A DNA stretch of 14,049 bases from DATARH01 sp035504075 (GTDB lineage: Bacteria > Pseudomonadota > Alphaproteobacteria > ATCC43930 > CGMCC-115725), in NCBI GenBank assembly GCA_035504075.1, contig DATJSO010000049.1, forward strand, positions 1 through 14,049. Reading direction: 5' to 3'. Every line of letters begins with the position of its first letter. Position 1 is the first letter of the stretch. The translations under genes and the position numbers were made by a program. The notes beneath the pieces are model-generated. The model was not told the origin of the DNA and ran no database searches. It worked only from the letters and a program-made list of their open reading frames with translations. Below are positions 14,027-14,049 of the stretch, one piece after another.

Positions 14027-14049
14027 GCTCGCCGACGCGCGGTCGGCGC

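Overview
The window is GC-rich and densely coded. Tad-type TadE/TadG genes, a PEP-CTERM surface protein, an MJ0042 zinc-ribbon protein and a complete Liv-type transporter together suggest an alphaproteobacterium, perhaps Hyphomicrobiales or Rhodospirillales. No rRNA, tRNA, CRISPR array, transposase or integrase was seen, and nothing marks the window as a recent acquisition.

Left part (1-5472, all minus strand): an envelope module. Read in transcription order it holds two tandem TadE-like pseudopilins (5472-4990 and 4990-4496), a TadG-like protein with a von Willebrand A domain (4499-2898), a hairpin terminator (2821-2844), then a PEP-CTERM protein (2490-1255), and finally a second TadG-like protein running off the left edge (1033-1). 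The first three genes overlap at start/stop codons and look like one operon. The PEP-CTERM gene appears to be a separate unit. A near-consensus sigma-54 (-24/-12) site lies at 2526-2540, about 36 nt before its start codon. Two copies of a 17-bp element lie further upstream, where an enhancer-binding activator would be expected. This fits the known link between PEP-CTERM/exosortase systems and the sigma-54 activator pair PrsK/PrsR. Neither the exosortase nor the regulators are in the window.

Middle part (5473-8763, minus strand): a possible small one-helix membrane protein (5977-5753), then a likely co-transcribed set read right to left: MJ0042 zinc-ribbon membrane protein, DUF169 protein, alpha/beta hydrolase. 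The hydrolase start overlaps the end of the DUF169 gene.

Right part (9063-13993, plus strand): an intact ABC uptake operon of the branched-chain amino-acid (HAAT) type in the order livG-livF-livH-livM-substrate-binding protein. Three of the four junctions are ATGA overlaps; the fourth is a 13-nt gap. A 15-codon ORF with a strong ribosome-binding site overlaps the GTG start of livG and may couple its translation. Two hairpins follow the last gene. The binding protein has a twin-arginine-like signal peptide. The ligand cannot be told from the sequence; amino acids, amides, urea or aromatic acids are all possible for this family.

The most interesting part is the left one: a PEP-CTERM protein, almost free of basic residues and with its own sigma-54-type control region, embedded among Tad-type genes.
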